64,000 bases of DNA from JAXHTH01 sp034211115 (GCA_034211115.1 JAXHTH010000210.1:4500-68499), one strand, 5' to 3'. Positions 1-8,526 are shown, counted from the first letter of the stretch. A program made the numbers and translations. Notes: generated by a model from the sequence alone, not told the origin.

Positions 1-702
1 GGGATCGGCGTAGAGCACCGCCGCCTGGTGCGGGTTCTCGCCGTACCGCAGCTCGCGCTGGCGCACGTAGCCGAGCCGGAGGACGTCGGGGAAGCCCTCT
101 TCGCCCGTCGAGGCGAGATACGAGCTGATGGCCGTGTCGTACTCGGCGGTGCGGGTGAATGCGTCCGTCGCGAGCTGCCGGCGCAGTCCGAGGCGGGTCG
201 CGCCGTTCTGCGCCCGCAATTCCTCCAGCACCTGCTCGTACTGGTCGGGGGAGGTGACGACGGCGACGGAGGCGTGGTTCTTCGCGGCCGAACGGAGCAT
301 GGACGGCCCGCCGATGTCGATCTGCTCGATCGCCTCCTCGTCCGTCACGCCGGGATCGGCGATGGTCTGCTCGAACGGGTAGAGGTTCACGCAGACAAGG
401 TCGATGGGGACGATGTCGTGCTCCCGCATGGCCTGGAGATGCGCTTCGACATCGCGCCGGCCGAGGAGGGCGCCGTGAATGGCCGGGTGCAGCGTCTTGA
501 CCCGGCCGTCCATCATCTCCGGAAAGCCGGTGACGGATTCGATGGGGATGACCTCGATCCCCGCCTCGGCAAGGGCGCGCGCGGTTCCGCCCGTCGAGAT
601 GATCTCGATGTCGAACTCGGCAAGCCCTTTTGCGAAGTCGGCGAGATCGGTCTTGTCGCTGACGGAGACGAGCGCGCGTCGTACGGTGACGAGGTCTGGC
701 AT
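1..702 (-). CDS. purH: PurH, bifunctional AICAR transformylase/IMP cyclohydrolase (5' part, runs off the window)
   Basis: Catalyses the last two steps of IMP synthesis in the cytoplasm. Only the first 234 codons are present; the gene continues beyond base 1. The translation begins MPDLVTVRRALVSVSDKTDL, the usual PurH N-terminus. It carries the IMP-cyclohydrolase (MGS-like) motifs STGGTARAL, RVKTLHPAIHGALL and GGPSMLRSAAKN, then enters the transformylase half (LRYGENPHQ near residue 225). The start is the ATG at 702, with no good alternative upstream. It lies 91 bp downstream of the PQQ lipoprotein gene on the same strand, so co-transcription is possible. Family assignment is firm; completeness cannot be judged. 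Confidence 0.96.
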   Translation of the reverse strand, partial: MPDLVTVRRALVSVSDKTDLADFAKGLAEFDIEIISTGGTARALAEAGIEVIPIESVTGFPEMMDGRVKTLHPAIHGALLGRRDVEAHLQAMREHDIVPIDLVCVNLYPFEQTIADPGVTDEEAIEQIDIGGPSMLRSAAKNHASVAVVTSPDQYEQVLEELRAQNGATRLGLRRQLATDAFTRTAEYDTAISSYLASTGEEGFPDVLRLGYVRQRELRYGENPHQAAVLYADP

Positions 703-793
703 GGCGAGGGGCCGTCGAGTTCCTTTGTTGGTGCGCTGCGGGTCGGTCAAGGGCGGCGAGACGGGCCTCACCCGATTCCGGGAAACCGTGGGC

Positions 794-2005
794 TCAGTTG
801 CGGGGGACGAGGCGGATGATCCGGCCGTCCGTGCCCGTGGCGTAGAGATCACCCTCCTCCACGTCGGTGGCGATGATCTCGTCGATCCGGGGCATGTCCA
901 GGTTCCTGATGACCGCGCCGAGACGATCGTCCACGAGCTGGATGCGCCGGCCCGCCGCGTCCCAGGTGAGGAGCGTGTCGTCCATGCGGGTGAGCACGCT
1001 GCCGGCGGCGTCCCCGGCCCGCCAGAGCACCTCACCGCCGGGCCGATCCAGGGGCAGGGCGTTGAAGCAGACGAGGCCTTCGTCGGCGACCTGCTGGTAG
1101 ACCCGGTCCCGGATGAGCACGGGCCCTTCCGCCAGCGGGCTTTCGGTGAGGTATTGCCAGAGCGGGCTTCGCGCCTCGCTGAGCTCGTAGGCCCGCAGAT
1201 GCTGATCCAGGCTGGCTACGTAGACGGCCCCGTTGCCCGCCACCGGCGGGGCGACGATCGGACCCAGCGCCTTGGCGCTCCAGACCTGGGTGGCCGAACG
1301 CGCCCGCAGGTTCATGATCCGCCCGTCGCTTCCGATCGCGATCACGTAGCCCTCTTCGTACACCGGGGAGATCTGGACGGAGTTGGAGATCTGGTAGGAG
1401 CGCCACTCGCTGTCCAGGCGGTAGGAATGCCAGACGATCTGGCCGTTGCGGGAGCCGTAGACCAGGAACTGGCCGAACACGAGCGGGGCGGTGTTGGCGA
1501 TCCGCTCCAACTCCTGCTTGCCCACGGGCGAGCCGTTCACCGAGTCCAGCACGAGCAGTTCCCCGCCCGTGGTGAGATAGATCCGCTCATCCTCGGGGAT
1601 GTACGTGATGCCGAGGATCTCCACGATCCGGCTGGCGGCGACGGGGATGCGCCAGACGCGATCGCCCTCCTCGCGGCGCAGGCGGGTGAGGACGTTGTTG
1701 GAATCGAGGGTGAAGACGGAATCGGCCTGGACGGCGAAGTCGCGGATCGGCCTCCCCATCGACGGATACTGCCAGTCGATGCGGTAGCCCATCTCCCGGG
1801 CCGCGGTGGGGCCGATGATGTAGCGCTCCTCGATGGTGCGGGCGATCGACTCGACATCGGCGTCCGCGGGAGCCGCCGCCCCGGCCGGCTCGCCTTCGGC
1901 CTCCGGAGACGTGGTGGCGCATCCGCCGCAGGTCAGGATCGCCCCGGCGAGGGCGAGGGGGGCGGCGAGAAACCGCCGCGGACGGGGGAACAAGCAACGC
2001 ATCAT
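794..2005 (-). CDS. Outer-membrane/periplasmic lipoprotein with PQQ-type beta-propeller (BamB-like)
   Basis: 403 residues. A basic N-terminus and hydrophobic stretch lead to Cys26/Cys29, so it is probably a lipoprotein, although the lipobox is imperfect. The body has repeated propeller-blade motifs with Trp (DRVWRIPV, SATQVWSAKALGP, SPLWQYLTESPL, GEVLWRAGD) and V(Y/L)xxSxDxxLxA-like strands, as in BamB and PQQ-dehydrogenase folds. I chose the ATG at 2005 because AGGAGAG lies 5 nt upstream; the ORF opens earlier, at 2020. BamB proteins help fold outer-membrane proteins, but many planctomycete propeller lipoproteins have no known role, so BamB function is only inferred from fold and anchor. Confidence 0.75.
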   Translation of the reverse strand: MMRCLFPRPRRFLAAPLALAGAILTCGGCATTSPEAEGEPAGAAAPADADVESIARTIEERYIIGPTAAREMGYRIDWQYPSMGRPIRDFAVQADSVFTLDSNNVLTRLRREEGDRVWRIPVAASRIVEILGITYIPEDERIYLTTGGELLVLDSVNGSPVGKQELERIANTAPLVFGQFLVYGSRNGQIVWHSYRLDSEWRSYQISNSVQISPVYEEGYVIAIGSDGRIMNLRARSATQVWSAKALGPIVAPPVAGNGAVYVASLDQHLRAYELSEARSPLWQYLTESPLAEGPVLIRDRVYQQVADEGLVCFNALPLDRPGGEVLWRAGDAAGSVLTRMDDTLLTWDAAGRRIQLVDDRLGAVIRNLDMPRIDEIIATDVEEGDLYATGTDGRIIRLVPRN

Positions 2006-2145
2006 TCGTCTCTCCTGCATCTGGCGGACGGTGGGGGGCGTCCGGGGGCCGCGTGCGGCACGAATCCGGCAGTATCCGGCCCCTGTCGCCGCACGTCAAG
2101 ACAGCCTAGAGTGTCTTCTTCCCTCACCGGCTGGAGTCGCGGCAG

Positions 2146-2772
2146 ATGTTTACCGGTATTGTCCAGGCCCTCGCCCGCGTCGCCTCGATCGAGCACGTGG
2201 ACTTCGGGGCCGTCCTGACCATCGATCCCGGGGACTGGCCCCACCGGCCGCAGGAGGGCGAATCCATCGCCGTCAACGGCTGCTGCCTCACCGTCACCGC
2301 CCCGGGCCCGCATACGCCGGCGGACATGTTCCGCTTCGACGTCATCCGGCAGACCCTGCGGCTGACCAACCTGGGCGACCTGACGGAGGGCTCGTCCGTC
2401 AACCTCGAGCTCGCGGTCACCGCCGACCAGATGCTCAGCGGTCATATCGTGCAGGGTCATATCGACGGCGTGGGCGTCGTGCGGGAAGTGCAGCGCGATG
2501 AGAACGAGTGGCGGATCCGCATCGACCCGCCCGAGGAACTGCGCGACTACATCATCGACAAGGGCTCGGTCGCCCTGGACGGCGTGTCGATGACCGTGGC
2601 GGGCCTCGACGACCGCGGCTTCGAGGTCGCCCTCATCCCGACGACGCTTCAGATCACCACGCTGGGGCGCGCCGAAGCCGGCACCCGCCTCAACATCGAG
2701 ACCGACTACATCGCCAAGACCGTCGTGCACTGGCTGAAGCGCCAGGAGACGGCGTCGATGGCGACGAGGTGA
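2146..2772 (+). CDS. ribE: Riboflavin synthase, alpha subunit
   Basis: 208 residues, the usual length. Riboflavin synthase dismutates two 6,7-dimethyl-8-ribityllumazines to riboflavin. Two tandem lumazine-binding repeats are visible: one begins with the diagnostic MFTGIVQ N-terminus and includes SIAVNGCCLTV, and the second begins MLSGHIVQGHIDGVG near residue 86 and includes SVALDGVSMTV. It starts at ATG 2146 with a GGAG about 10 nt upstream. It is divergent from the PQQ lipoprotein gene (140 bp apart) and convergent with the FG-GAP gene. No other riboflavin gene is in the window. Confidence 0.96.
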   Translation: MFTGIVQALARVASIEHVDFGAVLTIDPGDWPHRPQEGESIAVNGCCLTVTAPGPHTPADMFRFDVIRQTLRLTNLGDLTEGSSVNLELAVTADQMLSGHIVQGHIDGVGVVREVQRDENEWRIRIDPPEELRDYIIDKGSVALDGVSMTVAGLDDRGFEVALIPTTLQITTLGRAEAGTRLNIETDYIAKTVVHWLKRQETASMATR

Positions 2773-2818
2773 CTCGGAACGGGATGCGAGGCGCCGCGAA
2801 GCGCGCGCCGGACGGAGA

Positions 2819-2849
2819 ACGAGCACCGCCTCCGGGAGTCGGTGCTCGT
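2819..2849. terminator. Hairpin between convergent ribE and FG-GAP gene
   Basis: Perfect 10-bp stem (ACGAGCACCG with CGGTGCTCGT) around an 11-nt loop, 47 bp after the ribE stop and 38 bp after the stop of the opposite gene. There is no clear T-tract on either side (GCGGTTT follows on +). A bidirectional terminator is the likely role; a non-functional hairpin is possible. Confidence 0.5.
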
Positions 2850-2886
2850 GCGGTTTCAGATCCGGATTCGATCCGGCGTCAGACGC

Positions 2887-4284
2887 TTACGGGCAGTCTC
2901 CCCACGCGCCGAGGAGGGCCAGGAGATCGACGGTGTCCGTGTTGCCATCACCGTCGACATCGCCGTCGGGCGTCCCCCAGGCGCCGAGGAGGTAGAGAAG
3001 ATCTACGGTGTCGACCACGCCATTGCCGTCGAAGTCGGCCGGACATGCCGACCCCAGGTCGAAGATGTAGGCCGATCCGCTGTCGAAGCCGTTGTCATCA
3101 TCGAACGGCGTGCCGACCACGACGTGCTGCTGTTCGATCGCGAGGGAGGTGGCAAAGGCGTCGTGATCGTCGATGTCGTCGGACGTGAATTCAGCGCGCT
3201 GCTCCCAGCTTTCGCCGGTCCTGACCCAGACGTACGCGGCCCCGCTCGCGGGCTGACCTCCCGCGCGCCGAGGTGATCCGATCACCGCGATGTCGCCGCT
3301 CACGTCGGCCGAGCGTCCGAACTCATCCTCCGCCTCTCCGTCGTCGAGGGCGAGTTTCGCTTGTTGCGCCCAGGCGTCCCCGTCGCGGACGAACACGTAC
3401 GCGGCGCCGGCGCGGTAGCCGTTCTCATCGTCGCCGAACGCGCCCGCGACGATGGTGTCGCCGTCGATCGCGACCGAGCACCCGAATCGAGCGTAGTCTC
3501 CCGGATCGTCGGGCGTGAGCTGGGCCTGCCGGGTCCAGTCATCTCCGTCTCGAACGAAGACATGCGCCGCTCCGGAGGAGTGGAGGCCCACGCCGTATGC
3601 CCCGATCACCGCCGTGTCGGCGCAGATGTCGACGGAGCATCCGAGGTGGTCGTGCGGAAGCTGCCCCTCCGCGACGAGTTCGGTCTGCTGAGTCCACTCC
3701 GTTCCTTCGCGTGTGAACACGTATGCCGCACCGGCCTCGGTGCCGTGCCCTTCATCGTGTTCGGCGCCGACGATGATCGTGTCGTCTTCCAGGGCGACCG
3801 CGCCGCCGAACTCGGCGAACATGCTCGGAGTGTCGGCCACGAGCTTGGCCTGTTGCGTCCACTGTCCGTCGTTGCACGTAAACACGTAGGCCGCGCCGTT
3901 CCGCGGCTCGTCGCCGTCGTGAGCGGGCGCGCCGATGACCACCGTCTCGCCGTCGGCGGCCACGGCGTCGCCGAAGAAGTCGAACGCGGAGCCGTCGTCG
4001 GCGACCAGCTTCGCCTGTTGCGACCACTCCGCCCCGTCCCGGGCGAAGACGTAGGCGGAGCCGGGACCGTCGCCGAAGGCGCCGACCAGAATCAGATCAC
4101 CGCGGAGGGCGACGCTGTCGCCGAACAGGTCGGCCGGGGTGCCGTCGTCGGCCACCAGCTTGGCCACCTGGAGTGGATCGTCACCCGCCATCGCCGCGCT
4201 GCCGGGGGCGAGGAGCGCACAGGCGAGGGGGGTGAGCATCGTAAGGCCGCACACGCCGATTCCGTCTCGCCGCTGAACCTTCAT
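2887..4284 (-). CDS. Secreted FG-GAP repeat protein with dockerin-like C-terminal tail
   Basis: 465 residues. A signal peptide ends near PGSAAMAGDD. The body is about six or seven FG-GAP/integrin-alpha-like repeats with a period near 57 residues; each has a core like FGDAVAADGETVVIGAP followed by GAAYVFxRDGxxWxQQAKL. The C-terminus has two short Asp-rich calcium-loop motifs (DFDGNGVVDTVDLLYLLGAW and DVDGDGNTDTVDLLALLGAW), the planctomycete dockerin-like tail. It starts at ATG 4284, 8 nt after AGGAGG; an upstream ATG at 4401 would spoil the signal peptide. The role is unknown, presumably extracellular or envelope-attached. It is divergent from the nitroreductase gene (152 bp). Confidence 0.85.
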   Translation of the reverse strand: MKVQRRDGIGVCGLTMLTPLACALLAPGSAAMAGDDPLQVAKLVADDGTPADLFGDSVALRGDLILVGAFGDGPGSAYVFARDGAEWSQQAKLVADDGSAFDFFGDAVAADGETVVIGAPAHDGDEPRNGAAYVFTCNDGQWTQQAKLVADTPSMFAEFGGAVALEDDTIIVGAEHDEGHGTEAGAAYVFTREGTEWTQQTELVAEGQLPHDHLGCSVDICADTAVIGAYGVGLHSSGAAHVFVRDGDDWTRQAQLTPDDPGDYARFGCSVAIDGDTIVAGAFGDDENGYRAGAAYVFVRDGDAWAQQAKLALDDGEAEDEFGRSADVSGDIAVIGSPRRAGGQPASGAAYVWVRTGESWEQRAEFTSDDIDDHDAFATSLAIEQQHVVVGTPFDDDNGFDSGSAYIFDLGSACPADFDGNGVVDTVDLLYLLGAWGTPDGDVDGDGNTDTVDLLALLGAWGDCP

Positions 4285-4436
4285 GGTTGAGCCTCCTGTC
4301 CCGGGTCCGCCGAAGAGCCCTCCCCACGGCCGGATGATACCGTCGGCCGCGGGCCGGCCCGGTGCCGCTGCCTTTTCGCCGCCTGTCCTGGCACGCAGCA
4401 CCCGACTACGATGAGCGCGTGCCGCCGGAGGCGACG

Positions 4437-5174
4437 ATGGAACGCCGACTCGGGATCCGGAGCGAGAAGATGGGGCGGAAGAAGAACCGGTCGCCGATTC
4501 GGATCATCGCCCTCGCCGCCCTCGCGGTCGGGGCGACGCTCGTTGTCGCACAATCAAGCGGGCAGAAGGAGGACCGAACCGTGATCGATCTGCCTGACGC
4601 GAAGCAGAAGGGGACGATGTCGGTCGAGGAAGCGCTGCGGAATCGGCGCTCGGTGCGCTCGTATGCGGATGAGCCTGTCGCGCTGTCCGATGTCGCGCAA
4701 CTGCTGTGGTCGGCGCAGGGCGTGACCAGCGGCGACGGGCTGCGCACCGCCCCGTCGGCCGGCGCGCTGTACCCGCTGGAGCTGTATCTCGTCGCCGGCC
4801 GCGTCGACGGTCTCGACGCCGGCGTTTACAGGTACCGTCCGAAGGCGCACGAACTGGTTCAGATCGCGGAGGGCGACCGGCGCGGCGAGCTCGCCGACGC
4901 CGCGCTGGGGCAGAGCTGCGTGAAGGACGGGCCCGCCTCGATCGTCTTCGCCGCCGTCTACGAGCGCACCGCACGCAAGTACGGCGATCGCGCGCGGCGG
5001 TACGCGCACATCGAGGTCGGGCACGCCGCGCAGAACGTCGGCCTCCAGGCCGTCGCGCTGAACCTGGCCACCGTGCCCGTCGGCGCCTTCGAGAACGAGC
5101 GCGTCCAGTCGGCGATCGGGATGGAGCGCAACGAGAAGCCGCTCTACATCCTGCCGCTCGGAAAGGCGAAATAG
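4437..5174 (+). CDS. SagB-type/nitroreductase-family FMN oxidoreductase with N-terminal membrane anchor
   Basis: 245 residues. The nitroreductase fold is shown by EEALRNRRSVRSYADEPVAL, LLWSAQGVTSGDGLRTAPSAGALYPLELYLV, EVGHAAQNVGLQAVALNL and the C-terminal LPLGK; this arrangement is that of the SagB-like thiazoline/nitroreductase branch. A hydrophobic stretch (RIIALAALAVGATLVVA) near residues 20-36 suggests export or anchoring. The start is ATG 4437 (GGAGG 5 nt upstream); ATG 4470 is an alternative. The reaction is an FMN-dependent redox step of unknown substrate, and no peptide-maturation genes lie nearby to suggest azoline dehydrogenation. Confidence 0.85.
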   Translation: MERRLGIRSEKMGRKKNRSPIRIIALAALAVGATLVVAQSSGQKEDRTVIDLPDAKQKGTMSVEEALRNRRSVRSYADEPVALSDVAQLLWSAQGVTSGDGLRTAPSAGALYPLELYLVAGRVDGLDAGVYRYRPKAHELVQIAEGDRRGELADAALGQSCVKDGPASIVFAAVYERTARKYGDRARRYAHIEVGHAAQNVGLQAVALNLATVPVGAFENERVQSAIGMERNEKPLYILPLGKAK

Positions 5175-5224
5175 GCGACGCGGCGTTCGCGGCGTATCGC
5201 TCAGATGGCGACCGGGGCCAAGCC

Positions 5225-5318
5225 CTAATTCGGGACAGTCACCTATTTAAAAACAGGTGACTGTCCCGAATTAGGAAGCACTGTCCCGAATTAGGAAGCA
5301 GGTGACTGTCCCTAATCA
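5225..5318. repeat. REP-type inverted repeat cluster (GGGACAGTCACC family)
   Basis: A perfect 20-bp inverted repeat (5225-5244 and 5255-5274) surrounds an AT-rich 10-nt loop. It is followed by two further partial copies of the right arm (CTGTCCCGAATTAG at 5281-5294; AGGTGACTGTCCC near 5300-5312). The GGGACAGTCACC core resembles repeats mobilised by REP-associated tyrosine transposases; no such transposase gene is in the window. It lies 50 bp after the nitroreductase stop and could also end transcription. Confidence 0.75.
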
Positions 5319-5362
5319 AGACATCCTGCCGGTGGGGAGGCGGAAGTTGCGGGAATCAACAG

Positions 5363-5382
5363 CCGCGGATGCATATCCGCGG
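5363..5382. repeat. Small palindromic repeat, CCGCGGAT stem
   Basis: An 8-bp stem (CCGCGGAT/ATCCGCGG) closes a 4-nt loop. A near-identical copy preceded by the same AG dinucleotide occurs at 36397-36416. Both copies sit 40-60 bp before a GGA-loop hairpin, so the two hairpins look like parts of one composite dispersed element. Confidence 0.6.
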
Positions 5383-5420
5383 GGATGGTGGTCCTTGGCA
5401 TTGCCGGCGGAGGAGAAGAA

Positions 5421-5587
5421 CGCACGACGCGGACCTTCGTGCCACCGTCGCACGACGCGGAGCTTCGTGCCACCATCGCAGGACGCGGAACTTCGTGCCA
5501 CCGTCGCACGACGCGGAGCTTCGTGCCACCATCGCAGGACGCGGAGCTTCGTGCCACCATCGCACGACGCGGAACTTCATGCCACCC
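5421..5587. repeat. Six tandem 28-bp hairpin repeats
   Basis: Six consecutive 28-bp units start at 5421, 5449, 5477, 5505, 5533 and 5561 (the last is 27 bp). They differ at only a few positions, often alternating CACGAC/CAGGAC and GAGCTT/GAACTT. Each unit contains 9-nt arms (GCACGACGC and GCTTCGTGC, one mismatch) around a GGA loop and ends in CACC. The array lies between the convergent nitroreductase and SpoIIE-phosphatase genes. No spacers separate the units, so it is not a CRISPR array. Confidence 0.9.
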
Positions 5588-5616
5588 GTCGGGTCGCCGG
5601 CGTGCGGCCGCGTTGA

Positions 5617-6909
5617 TCAGGTGAGGCGCAGGTGTTGATGGGGGCCGGGCGCGGTCTGCGTTTCTGATGCGTCCCCGGCCGGCCGGGACGCGGCGAGCGG
5701 GCCCGCGTGCATGCAGATCAGCGTCAGGTCGTCGACCTGGTGGAGGGAGCCGCGCTGATCGTCCAGCCGTCGTCCGATGGCGTTGATCATCTCGTGCGGC
5801 GTGGCGCACTCGACGAGCCGCTCGAACTCGTCGCGGTAGCGGGCGGTGGGCAATCGCTGCTCGTAGTTGTCGGCCTTGGGGGCGGGAAACGCCTGCTCGA
5901 AGCCGTCGGAATGGAGCAGGAGCCGATCGCCGACGGAGAGTTCGACGTCGATCTGCTCGTAGGCCTCGTCCTCGAACACGCCCAGCAGCCCGCCGGACGT
6001 CTCGAGGAGGCGCGGCGGCTCGTCGGCCCTCAGCAGCAGCGGCGGGGGATGGCCCGCGCCGGCGAACCGCATCAGCCGGCTCCGGCAGTTGATGACTGCG
6101 TACGCCGCGGTCGCGAAGCGCGTCGTGCGACCCTGCCGGCGGATCATGTCCTGGTTCAGTTGCGCCAGCACCTGCGAAGGCTCGACGATCCGGTAGGAGT
6201 TGCCGGTGATGATCTTCGTGGTCAGGGAGCGGCAGATGATCATGGTCATCAGCGCCGCGGGCACGCCGTGCCCCACCGCATCGGCGAGGAAGACCCCGAC
6301 GTGATCGTCGTCCAGCCGGGCGATGTCGTAGATGTCGCCGGAGACGTAATGGGCCGGTCGCCAGAGGGCGGCGAACTCGACGCCGTACAGGCTGGGCAGC
6401 TCGCGGGGGAGGAACTCGCGCTGCACCATCGCGGCGAGCTGGAGTTCTTCGTGCATCCGCGCGATCTCGCCCTTCAGGCCGCCCTGGAAGCGCTGGGCGA
6501 GGGAGACCTCGTGGCGCAGACGCGTGACCTCTCGCTGCCGATGAAGCATCCCGTCCAGCGTCGCGCAGAGGCGGGCGTCGTCGATGTCCGCGGGCAGGGT
6601 GAGGGCGCCGGCGAAGCCGTAGGGGTTATCGGCGGCCGGCGGCTCGTCCAGAAGCGCCATCACCGCCACGCCCGCGTCCTCCAGGGTCGCCAGCATGGAC
6701 AGGGCATGCGTTGTCTGGGCCGACCGGCCCAGCAGGAGGGCGATCACATCGACGCCGCCGAGTTCGGCTTCATCCAGCGCCTCGCCGCAGACGGTGGTCA
6801 CGTTGATCGGGCCGGCCCCGCGCCAGGCGTCCAGCAGTCGCCGGCGGAGGAGCTCGGCCGATGGCTCGCGGTCGTCGAGGAAGGCGACGATGATGTTCGA
6901 GGGTCTCAT
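5617..6909 (-). CDS. PP2C-type SpoIIE/RsbU serine phosphatase with N-terminal receiver-like domain
   Basis: 430 residues from ATG 6909. The first ~120 residues (RPSNIIVAFLDDREPSAELL, VDVIALLLGRSAQTTHALSM) look like a receiver-like alpha/beta domain, but the phospho-acceptor context is not clear. A helical linker with MVQREFLPRELP follows. The SpoIIE catalytic domain has the metal-binding motifs VSGDIYDI and GVFLADAVGHGVPAALM, then AVINCRSRLMRFAGAGHPPP and DRLLLHSDGFEQAF. Such phosphatases dephosphorylate STAS anti-sigma antagonists in partner-switching; a STAS protein is encoded at 44978-45331, but pairing is only a guess. The upstream ORF extension to 6984 lacks a convincing start. Confidence 0.9.
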   Translation of the reverse strand: MRPSNIIVAFLDDREPSAELLRRRLLDAWRGAGPINVTTVCGEALDEAELGGVDVIALLLGRSAQTTHALSMLATLEDAGVAVMALLDEPPAADNPYGFAGALTLPADIDDARLCATLDGMLHRQREVTRLRHEVSLAQRFQGGLKGEIARMHEELQLAAMVQREFLPRELPSLYGVEFAALWRPAHYVSGDIYDIARLDDDHVGVFLADAVGHGVPAALMTMIICRSLTTKIITGNSYRIVEPSQVLAQLNQDMIRRQGRTTRFATAAYAVINCRSRLMRFAGAGHPPPLLLRADEPPRLLETSGGLLGVFEDEAYEQIDVELSVGDRLLLHSDGFEQAFPAPKADNYEQRLPTARYRDEFERLVECATPHEMINAIGRRLDDQRGSLHQVDDLTLICMHAGPLAASRPAGDASETQTAPGPHQHLRLT

Positions 6910-7093
6910 CGCGGAGCCGGTCCTGCGGGGAGAGAGGTTATGGGCCGTCGGTGAGGCCGCGCGGCGGCGATCCCCCTCCGTCATCGTCGCGGGCGGGGGG
7001 GGCCTTGAGCGGCCAACTCCCTCTGGGGCAACACATTGTGAGCATGAGCCGGATGCCCGCCCGCCCCCGCGTGCCCGAGGCGTTGACGCCGCC

Positions 7094-7606
7094 TTACCGG
7101 GCCATCGCCTTCAGACGCTTCAGATCCAGCTCGATTTTGTCCTCCACCCGCAGGTTCAGGCGATCCAGCCACCCGCCGCGGAGCTCGATCACGAACTGGG
7201 CCGGGTAATAACTGGGATAGGAGTCCTCCCGGACCCGCTGCTCGTACGCCGCCACCGTCTCGTCGGCGCGTCGCGGCGGCCGCGCCTTCATCTCATGCGT
7301 TGCCGTCACCCGGCCCTGCGCATCGAGGTAGATGATGTCAATGTCGAAGAGGCAGTAGCCCATCCAGAACGACTGGTACTCCGGGCGCGGAAAGATGAAC
7401 AGCATCCCTCCGTCCTCGGGAATACTCTCGCGATGCATGAGTCCCTGCGTGCGCGTGGTTTCATCGGCGGCGACCTCCAGGTGAAACTCGTGCCCCTTGA
7501 TGGTGACGGTCTCCATCAGCGGGCCCGAGCGGGCCTTCTGACAGCCGGGCGCGGCGAGCAGCCACGTCAGCGACAGCAGGAGCATCAGCAGCCGGCAAGC
7601 AGCCAT
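7094..7606 (-). CDS. DUF192 lipoprotein
   Basis: 170 residues. The lipoprotein signal MAACRLLMLLLSLTWLLAAP is followed by Gly-Cys (lipobox APGC). The mature part is a DUF192 domain: the sequence RTQGLMHRESIPEDGGMLF, FWMGYCLFDIDIIYLDAQG and the C-terminal hydrophobic strand FVIELRGGWLDRLNLRVEDK match the family. DUF192 proteins are small beta-barrel envelope or cytoplasmic proteins of unknown biochemical function. The start codon lies inside the 3' end of gluQ (22-nt overlap), so translation is probably coupled. Confidence 0.88.
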   Translation of the reverse strand: MAACRLLMLLLSLTWLLAAPGCQKARSGPLMETVTIKGHEFHLEVAADETTRTQGLMHRESIPEDGGMLFIFPRPEYQSFWMGYCLFDIDIIYLDAQGRVTATHEMKARPPRRADETVAAYEQRVREDSYPSYYPAQFVIELRGGWLDRLNLRVEDKIELDLKRLKAMAR

Positions 7607-8526
7607 TCGTGATCTTCCTCGGTGAACGTGACGGGAGTGGGGGGAAGCCTATCGAGAAGAAACCGATCGCGGAAGTCCGCCGCGGTCATCTCCGCCGGCT
7701 CGTCGATGATGCCCGACCAGGCGGCGAGCAGGCCGACGATCCGCTCCGGCCGCACGCCGGACCGCTGATAGGTCGCCAGCCGGGTGTCGCCGTGACGTTT
7801 GGCCAGCCTCCGGCCGTCCGTGCCGACGACGAGCGGCAGATGGCAGAAGCGGGGCGGGCGGAGATCCAGGGCCTCGTAGAGCATCATCTGCCGGGCCGCC
7901 GAGGGCAGCAGATCGTCGCCCCGCACGACGTCCGTCACCCCCTGGCGGGCATCGTCGACGACCACGGCAAGCTGGTAGGCGGGCACGCCGCGGCGGGTCC
8001 ACACCACGAAATCGCCCACCTCCTTCTGCGGGCGGTGGATCGACGGACCGGCGAAGTCATCGTCGATCCGGATCGCCTCGTCGGGAGCGAGAAACCGGTA
8101 GTTGGTGTCCTCCTGCCCGAATCCCCGCCGCTCATCCTCCGCAGGCCGAAGTTCGGGCGGAAAGCGGAGCTCGTGCTCGTCGGCGTGCGGGGCCGAGGCG
8201 GCCTGCTCGATCTGCTTGCGCGTCAGGGCGCAGGCGTAGACCCGGCCCCGATCGGTTAGAACCCGCATGGCGCGGCGGTAGGGGGCCAGATCGTCGCTCT
8301 GGCGGAGAATGGGGCCGTCGTGATCCAGTCCCAGCCAGGCGAGGATCTCCAGGGCCTGCTGCGTGGCCTGGGGCTTCACCCGCGGCCCGTCGAGGTCGTC
8401 CACCCGCATCAGCAGCCGCCACCCGCCGCGGCGGGCGAGGGCCCAGTTGATGACAAACGTCCGGGCATTGCCCAGGTGCAGGGCGCCGGTGGGGGAGGGG
8501 GCGAGGCGGGAGACGCGGTTGGTCAT
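7585..8526 (-). CDS. gluQ: Glutamyl-Q tRNA(Asp) synthetase
   Basis: 313 residues. A truncated class I glutamyl-tRNA-synthetase-like enzyme without anticodon-binding domain; the family attaches glutamate to queuosine in tRNA(Asp). Visible: RLAPSPTGALHLGNARTF with the HIGH-like HLGN, LLMRVDDLDGPR, VVWTRRGVPAYQLAVVVDDA and the KMSKS-equivalent RRLAKRHGD. The zinc-binding segment is reduced: YACALTRKQIEQ keeps one Cys where family members usually have a CxC pair and a later Cys. The window also contains queE and queD at 34.5-35.7 kb, consistent with queuosine being made. Divergent from phhB. Confidence 0.92.
   Translation of the reverse strand: MTNRVSRLAPSPTGALHLGNARTFVINWALARRGGWRLLMRVDDLDGPRVKPQATQQALEILAWLGLDHDGPILRQSDDLAPYRRAMRVLTDRGRVYACALTRKQIEQAASAPHADEHELRFPPELRPAEDERRGFGQEDTNYRFLAPDEAIRIDDDFAGPSIHRPQKEVGDFVVWTRRGVPAYQLAVVVDDARQGVTDVVRGDDLLPSAARQMMLYEALDLRPPRFCHLPLVVGTDGRRLAKRHGDTRLATYQRSGVRPERIVGLLAAWSGIIDEPAEMTAADFRDRFLLDRLPPTPVTFTEEDHEWLLAGC

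Noticed and set aside
479..2218. 579-codon plus-strand frame
   Set aside because: Covers purH and the PQQ lipoprotein in antisense; no recognisable domain.
5421..5587. Possible CRISPR array
   Set aside because: Units are contiguous with no unique spacers and all are near identical; it is a tandem hairpin repeat.
5707..6954. 415-codon plus-strand frame
   Set aside because: Antisense to the SpoIIE-type phosphatase, whose metal-binding motifs are clear.
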